10,990 nt of DNA from contig OMRF01000050.1 in the NCBI GenBank assembly GCA_900313435.1, positions 1 through 10,990 on the forward strand, given 5' to 3'. The notes beneath the pieces were generated by a model. It was not told the origin of the DNA. It was given only the letters and a program-made list of their open reading frames with translations, and did not search any database. Source of the DNA: an uncultured Lachnospiraceae bacterium (lineage in GTDB: Bacteria; Bacillota; Clostridia; Lachnospirales; Lachnospiraceae). Both the position numbers and the translations under genes were made by a program. Below are positions 7,060 through 10,990 of the stretch, piece by piece (the stretch's first letter is position 1; the number at the start of each line of letters is the position of its first letter).

Positions 7060-8498
7060 TATGTCTCCTCCCCTGTCTCATATTTTTCCTTCGGAATAGT
7101 GATAAGGCATACCGTTCCCTTACCGGGCTCGCTCTTTATCGCAAGAGTCCCGCCGCACATCAATTCAAGCCGTTTTTTTGTATTCTGAAGCCCTATACCG
7201 TGACGGAGATCCTTCCCTTCCTTTTCAGGCGAAGGAATGGCTTTGGTATCAAAACCCACCCCGTCGTCCTCCACCGTCACAGCAAAGTCATACTCCCTTT
7301 CCTCCGACATTATTGTTATCAGCCCCTTACTCTTTCTCCTTGAGCATATCCCGTGCTTGATGGAATTCTCGATGACAGGCTGGAGCGTCATTGCGGGAAT
7401 CATGAAGTCACGCGCCTTAAGGTCATATTTTACGTCAATATCAGGAAAGCGCTTTTGTTCTATCATGACATAATTCCTTACATGCTTCATCTCCTCCGAA
7501 AATAACAGCATGGGCTGTCTTTCAACATCGGAGAAATTGTCCCTGAGATAATCGGAGAACAGATATATGAGTTCCTCTGCTTCCTTAGGGTCGGTATTGC
7601 ACATATCTGCTATGGTACCCAGGGTATTATAAACTAAATGCGGGTCCATCTGGGCTCGAATGCTTGAAAGACGAAGAGAGGAAAGTTCCCTTTCCTGTTG
7701 AGCCATTTTTTTGTTGTCCTCAATATAAACGAAGCTGAACATGAGAAGGAGTGTCAGGAAGGATGAGAAATTTGAAAGAAATGATAAAGACACCTCCATT
7801 CCGTAGTATGGAAGCACTTCAAAGACTACCCAGAGGATCGGTCCGGTCTTGTTTAAGGCAAGGAAGAATCTTGTCCTTTTGTTTTTGACAAAGAAAGCAG
7901 AAAGCAGCGCATAAAAAGCGAGGCAGAGCATGAAGGTTATCCATATTCCCACACCGACCGGAGAATACTCGATCGTACTGTTATCTATAACCACCAGGGC
8001 GAAAGGAGTTATATTGTTCAATATGAGGATGACGATGACACTGAGCATGATGACAAGCGGCACTGTAAGAAGCAGCCTTCCGGTTTTCTTCGGTATATCA
8101 AAATAAGTCTGGTCATGGGCACAGAGCAGGAAGATCACAACATCAGTAGTACAACCCTCCAGAGAAAGAAAAAGCATGGCTAAAGAAAACCCTCCGGGCA
8201 TGTTGTATTGAACAAAGCACAGACCACCGAAAAAAGTTCCCAGGAAGGTGAAGAACAAAAGAAGTTGATAGGCGCAGTTTCTTATTTTGTTCCTTCCGTA
8301 ATTGCCGACGCCGTAGCATATGGAAAGCACCATGATCCCGCTCATTGTCATAAGGCAGCCTGTGGCATAGAACATTACGGAACTCTTATTCTCCCCCTGA
8401 TATTGAAGGGCGTTGAAAAGCAGCGCAAAAAACAATCCCGCCATCAAGAGGATAACGGGAATGTTAAGATATAATTTTTTTTCTTTTGCAATGTTCAT
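7059..8498 (-). CDS. LytS-like membrane sensor histidine kinase (His_kinase / HATPase_c)
   Basis: Sensor partner of the response regulator encoded immediately downstream. Residues ~10-262 contain seven or eight hydrophobic helices with short loops, and no large external domain is visible. The signal is therefore probably sensed in or at the membrane. A short charged, probably helical linker (around KKMAQQEREL) leads to the phospho-acceptor motif QMDPHLVYNTL with His287, typical of the His_kinase family (PF06580; usual form PHFLFN). The ATP-binding domain has the N box PVIENSIKHG (Asn378), DDGVGFD (411-417) and HGIGLQNTKKRL (from 432). All catalytic elements are intact. The Shine-Dalgarno sequence is weak (AAAGCAG before the ATG) and the start lies only 7 nt after the stop of the HdeD-like gene, so translation probably depends on coupling. 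PF06580 kinases more often pair with LytTR or AraC-type regulators; this one sits with a SARP-like regulator. Confidence 0.94.
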   Translation of the reverse strand: MNIAKEKKLYLNIPVILLMAGLFFALLFNALQYQGENKSSVMFYATGCLMTMSGIMVLSICYGVGNYGRNKIRNCAYQLLLFFTFLGTFFGGLCFVQYNMPGGFSLAMLFLSLEGCTTDVVIFLLCAHDQTYFDIPKKTGRLLLTVPLVIMLSVIVILILNNITPFALVVIDNSTIEYSPVGVGIWITFMLCLAFYALLSAFFVKNKRTRFFLALNKTGPILWVVFEVLPYYGMEVSLSFLSNFSSFLTLLLMFSFVYIEDNKKMAQQERELSSLRLSSIRAQMDPHLVYNTLGTIADMCNTDPKEAEELIYLFSDYLRDNFSDVERQPMLLFSEEMKHVRNYVMIEQKRFPDIDVKYDLKARDFMIPAMTLQPVIENSIKHGICSRRKSKGLITIMSEEREYDFAVTVEDDGVGFDTKAIPSPEKEGKDLRHGIGLQNTKKRLELMCGGTLAIKSEPGKGTVCLITIPKEKYETGEET

Positions 8499-8505
8499 AT
8501 CTGCT

Positions 8506-9075
8506 TTATGCTTGAGGCATCTGCACCTTGAATCTTTTGACGACCCTCATCCAGTTGTACCGTCGGAGAGCTGCTATGATCCTTGAAACACCGGAATAGA
8601 GGAGGGATATTCCGAGGATAAATGCCGTCCAGCCCGGATTTATCAATCCCATTATAAGGGAAAACAAAGCCAAAAGCATCTCTATGATACCGGTGATCCG
8701 CGTGAAGCGCCACGAAGTCTGTGAACCCCGCGTCTTTATCTCAAAGGAGCGGACAACGTCCAAGCCTCCCGCAAGGAGCAGGGCAAAGGCAACCAGCACG
8801 GCAAGCCCTTTCTCCGGAACCTGGGTGATCTTCAACGCCACGAGAGAGAGCCCGAAGGTGAAGAGCCCGAGGAACAGCATCAGCTGGCCTCCCACCATAT
8901 GCCGCGCCATCAGGAGATAGTAGAATATCATATAAATCCCATAGAGGAAAAGCCCGGCCTCAAAGATGAACATCACGACCAAAAGCCCGTTCCTTCCGAG
9001 GAAAAATATGAGGAAGGCGAAGGCTATAGTCCCAAGCCCGATTATAATATTAACGATCCTTCTCATTAATGTCAT
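8506..9075 (-). CDS. HdeD-like (DUF308) six-helix membrane protein
   Basis: A 189-residue, highly hydrophobic protein with six predicted membrane helices (~7-27, 30-55, 62-82, 87-107, 126-146, 148-168) and a basic C-terminus (RRYNWMRVVKRFK). Size, helix pattern and small-residue-rich segments such as GLFTFGLSLVAL and LLLAGGLDVVRSF fit the HdeD/DUF308 family, linked in enterobacteria to acid resistance. The biochemical role of most members, including this one, is unknown. GAGGAG (9084-9089) lies 8 nt before the ATG and is itself part of the last codons and stop of the preceding gene. This ties its translation to the DUF6765-like protein and supports this start over the ATG three codons later. 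Stop and next start are 7 nt apart. Position directly before a membrane sensor kinase suggests an envelope-related role or a sensory partner (inference). Confidence 0.82.
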   Translation of the reverse strand: MTLMRRIVNIIIGLGTIAFAFLIFFLGRNGLLVVMFIFEAGLFLYGIYMIFYYLLMARHMVGGQLMLFLGLFTFGLSLVALKITQVPEKGLAVLVAFALLLAGGLDVVRSFEIKTRGSQTSWRFTRITGIIEMLLALFSLIMGLINPGWTAFILGISLLYSGVSRIIAALRRYNWMRVVKRFKVQMPQA

Positions 9076-9080
9076 GATCT

Positions 9081-10253
9081 CTACTCCTCTTTTTCAGAAA
9101 CGAAGATCCTGTTCTCATCCTCTTCCTCGATCAGTTCCCTGTCAACAACGAGGCCCTTTCTGTTGACCTTCTTCGGGATGGCCGAATAGCCGGCCAGCTT
9201 GTTTCCGGAAGCAAATATCTCATGTACCACCATGACCTTATGCGCTATAGCCGCAGTAAAGAAGCGCCCCAGAACAGTATCTTTCTTTGCGTCTCCCTCG
9301 GCCTTCTCATATTCCTCGTCATACAGCTCCATGTCAAAATCGGGAAGGTCTGTATTGAAGTGGTCCTTCGCGAATTTCTTCCAGTCGTCGTTTGAGAGGA
9401 GCTGCCTCTTTTCAAAGATGCCCCTGATCTCGGATTCCCATTTTTCTATGGCCTTTGTATCATAGGTGTCCTTTTTGAAATCGCTGTAGTCGCCTCTGTA
9501 ATATCGCAGGGCATAGACAAGCTGGGTAAAGGCGCTCATGTAATCAGAGGGATTGTCCTTAAGGATCTCTTCATAGTGTCCCCAGGCCGGAAGATAACGA
9601 TATCTTATGAAGCTGTAGTCCGGGATATGTCCGGCTCTTCCGTGTCCCAGGTTGAAGATCGAGGTCTCAGAGGCGCTGAATATGGAGTTGATGTAATTTC
9701 TCTCATCCACATCCTCAGGCTTTCCGGGCTTCTTCCAGAACACGAGGCGTTCCTCTTTGCCGTCAGGAAAAACCTCATAGATATGATCAGACATATTGTT
9801 AATGACAAGCGAGGGCGTGCCCGCGAAGTTCTGGTGCGCCCAGGTGTCTGAAACCACATGCATGGCAAGACCGATGGCTTCAAGTCCCTTCCCCTTCGCA
9901 AGCTTCGCTGTCTTCACGGAAAGGTCGCTGTTCGGCTTGCAGATCATGTGATATTTGTCCCTGTAGGGCTTCGCTCCCTTTACCTTGCTGTAAAGATCAC
10001 CGGGAAGGAAGTGGAAAGACGCCCAAATGCTCGTAATCTGCTGCAGACCTATTAAGTCGGTCGGAGCATTTGACATCTCCATCGCCATCTGGGTAGTCGC
10101 GGCAACGGCAGGTCCCTTGATCCGGTTCAGAAAGGTCTTTGAGCAGCAATCAACAAAATTATCGCAAAAGGCGATCCGGAGGCTGTCTTCATGAGAATAG
10201 CCTGCTATGAGACCTGCGCAGTATGTTGCGTAATAATGAAAATCTTCCTGCAT
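9081..10253 (-). CDS. DUF6765-like protein, possibly phospholipase C/S1-nuclease-like metal hydrolase
   Basis: A 390-residue, apparently soluble protein without signal peptide or membrane helix. The N-terminus MQEDFHYYATYCAG and the block GLAMHVVSDTWAHQNFAG match my memory of the uncharacterised DUF6765 family. Candidate metal ligands are Asp4/His6, Asp31/Asp35, His81 near WASFH, and His132, Asp136 and His140 in an HxxxDxxxH motif. A late HKVMVVHE could supply more. This resembles the zinc-site spacing of zinc-dependent phospholipase C and S1/P1 nucleases, but the activity is inferred only. The reading frame extends to 10304. I chose the ATG at 10253 because it has GGAG 7 nt upstream, begins exactly at the conserved MxxDFHYY, and follows the previous stop by one base. 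The longer start would add 17 residues overlapping that gene. The C-terminus is acidic (EEEDENR, then EKEE). The GDPD gene in the same operon would fit phospholipid turnover. Confidence 0.75.
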   Translation of the reverse strand: MQEDFHYYATYCAGLIAGYSHEDSLRIAFCDNFVDCCSKTFLNRIKGPAVAATTQMAMEMSNAPTDLIGLQQITSIWASFHFLPGDLYSKVKGAKPYRDKYHMICKPNSDLSVKTAKLAKGKGLEAIGLAMHVVSDTWAHQNFAGTPSLVINNMSDHIYEVFPDGKEERLVFWKKPGKPEDVDERNYINSIFSASETSIFNLGHGRAGHIPDYSFIRYRYLPAWGHYEEILKDNPSDYMSAFTQLVYALRYYRGDYSDFKKDTYDTKAIEKWESEIRGIFEKRQLLSNDDWKKFAKDHFNTDLPDFDMELYDEEYEKAEGDAKKDTVLGRFFTAAIAHKVMVVHEIFASGNKLAGYSAIPKKVNRKGLVVDRELIEEEDENRIFVSEKEE

Positions 10254-10254
10254 A

Positions 10255-10734
10255 TCAATACTCCATATTAAGCTTTTTACGAAGTGAACGGACCTTGCAG
10301 ACACTGATCAGCATCTGAAGTATTATCAGAATTGAGACCACGTCAAGTATCAGATAGATCGCATCCGTAGTCTTGATTATATCTGCCCCCATCTCCAAAG
10401 CATTTAAGAGCAGGGAGATTGAGATTAGCACTAAAAGGATAATGGAAAAAACAAGGCAGGGGCCTGTCTTTTTCGTCCTTTTCCCCGCACCTAAAGCGGC
10501 CCTTCCCGCCAGCACGAAGAATATGAGCTGTACTATAAGAAGCGCCATTATTACCACTATGAAAACAGTCTTTAGATCCGGTCCTAATCCGAAAGAAGCC
10601 ATCATCGCATCCAGGCCCTCCGGTATGAGAAAGATGTTCATGATGATATCGATAATGGGCCAGATGGCAACAAGTATCGCGCCCCAGCCTGACATCATCA
10701 GAAGGTCTTCATTTCTTCTCAGCTTCTTTTCCAA
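10255..10734 (-). CDS. Four-helix membrane protein of unknown function, TTG start
   Basis: A 159-residue integral membrane protein with hydrophobic stretches at ~14-36, 53-77, 92-113 and 121-144. The N-terminus is charged (EKKLRRNED) and the C-terminus basic (KVRSLRKKLNMEY). I do not recognise a named family and see no catalytic motif. The start codon is TTG, supported by GGAGG at 10744-10748 with 9-nt spacing. The nearest in-frame ATG codons (residues 13-14) would remove the charged N-terminus and begin the protein at the first helix. It ends one base before the ATG of the DUF6765-like gene, with that gene's GGAG inside its last codons, so the two are translationally coupled. It could be a small membrane partner of the operon's lipid-related or sensory proteins, which is a guess from position. 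Confidence 0.72.
   Translation of the reverse strand: MEKKLRRNEDLLMMSGWGAILVAIWPIIDIIMNIFLIPEGLDAMMASFGLGPDLKTVFIVVIMALLIVQLIFFVLAGRAALGAGKRTKKTGPCLVFSIILLVLISISLLLNALEMGADIIKTTDAIYLILDVVSILIILQMLISVCKVRSLRKKLNMEY
10261..10264 (-). promoter_or_regulatory. Ribosome binding site deciding the start of the DUF6765-like gene
   Basis: GGAG on the - strand, within the last codons of the preceding membrane-protein gene, lies 7 nt before the ATG at 10253. No comparable site was identified for the longer frame starting at 10304. Confidence 0.65.
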
Positions 10735-10743
10735 AACCTCACG

Positions 10744-10748
10744 CCTCC
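10744..10748 (-). promoter_or_regulatory. Ribosome binding site for the TTG-started membrane protein
   Basis: GGAGG on the - strand lies 9 nt before the TTG at 10734. The adjacent bases AGAACG (on the - strand, 10753-10748, sharing one base with the site) can pair with CGTTCT (10770-10765) in a weak 6-bp hairpin with an 11-nt loop just upstream of the site. Whether this structure matters is unknown. Confidence 0.6.
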
Positions 10749-10787
10749 GTTCTCATTATCTTTCAGAACGATATATCAAAGAAACTA

Positions 10788-10990
10788 TCACAACAGATTC
10801 AAGAGTGAGCACAGACCCCTGACTACAGTAACAGCCTCTGAATCACTGCCCATAAGCTTGACATAATCCGCAGCCACCTTGACATTGTCCGTGATCACAT
10901 AGGAAACGTCATAGGAAGCAAATTTCATGATGGAGTTCAGGCTGTTGCAGGTCCAGACCGCAACTTCCTTTCCGGCATCAAGAGTCTTTG
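10788..10990 (-). CDS. Glycerophosphodiester phosphodiesterase, C-terminal fragment (continues off-window)
   Basis: The last 66 residues of a gene that enters from the right edge. Members of the family hydrolyse glycerophosphodiesters, the deacylation products of phospholipids (or of lipoteichoic acid), to glycerol-3-phosphate and an alcohol. The fragment shows two adjacent C-terminal GDPD elements: GKEVAVWTCN (compare the family's VxVWTVN) and YVITDNVKVAADYV (compare GIITDNP). They are followed by a 20-odd-residue tail ending CSLLNLL. The catalytic HRG/NTxxAF region would lie outside the window, so activity and any N-terminal membrane domain cannot be judged. The stop is TGA at 10788-10790. 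The next gene's TTG follows after 53 nt with no terminator visible, which suggests co-transcription. Confidence 0.75.
   Translation of the reverse strand, partial: KTLDAGKEVAVWTCNSLNSIMKFASYDVSYVITDNVKVAADYVKLMGSDSEAVTVVRGLCSLLNLL

Noticed and set aside
6715..7343. + strand frames of 67-157 residues opposite the regulator and kinase
   Set aside because: They are antisense to well-defined receiver and HATPase domains and have no family support.
10254..10304. Longer start for the DUF6765-like protein at 10304
   Set aside because: It would add 17 residues without family character, overlap the previous gene by 50 nt and lacks the well-placed GGAG that serves the ATG at 10253.
1..10990. Defence system, prophage, insertion sequence, CRISPR array or toxin-antitoxin pair
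   Set aside because: No transposase, integrase, nuclease cassette, spaced repeats or terminal inverted repeats were seen on either strand, and every large frame has a housekeeping, metabolic or signalling reading.

Overview
The window looks like chromosomal DNA of a Gram-positive gut- or rumen-type anaerobe, most likely class Clostridia (Lachnospiraceae or a close relative). This rests on four observations: consensus AGGAGG-type ribosome sites with 5-10 nt spacing and one TTG start; a response regulator whose output is the short winged-helix/BTAD (SARP-like) type common in Lachnospiraceae; a LytS-like His_kinase-family sensor; and an NRPS ending in a reductase domain, as known from gut Clostridia. 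Base composition is moderate and even. There are no tRNA or rRNA genes, no insertion sequences, no CRISPR array and no phage genes. The assignment is from protein character only.

Left half, + strand. Positions 3-4175 hold the 3' part of a nonribosomal peptide synthetase whose start lies left of the window. Its visible order is condensation, adenylation, carrier, thioester reductase. It should therefore release its peptide reductively, as an aldehyde or an alcohol, rather than by hydrolysis. After a 140-nt gap with possible promoter elements comes a membrane-anchored diguanylate cyclase (4316-6103): extracytoplasmic Cache-like sensor, HAMP and an intact GGDEF site, but no recognisable RxxD inhibitory site. 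A GC-rich hairpin at 6125-6157 separates it from the convergent genes on the right.

Right half, - strand. Read right to left, six genes lie so close together that they almost certainly form one operon. They are the C-terminus of a glycerophosphodiester phosphodiesterase (entering at 10990), a four-helix membrane protein with a TTG start, a DUF6765-like protein with phospholipase C/S1-nuclease-style His/Asp motifs, an HdeD-like (DUF308) six-helix membrane protein, a multi-spanning LytS-like sensor kinase, and its response regulator. Four of the five junctions are 1-nt overlaps or gaps of 1-7 nt, and the first gap is 53 nt. A phosphodiesterase, a putative metal-dependent phospholipase-like protein and two small membrane proteins beside a two-component system suggest a membrane-lipid or envelope-stress module. 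That functional reading is inference.

The most interesting points are the reductase-terminated NRPS with an adenylation pocket I do not recognise, and the lipid/envelope-like operon with its own two-component system. No stretch longer than about 160 nt lacks a gene.
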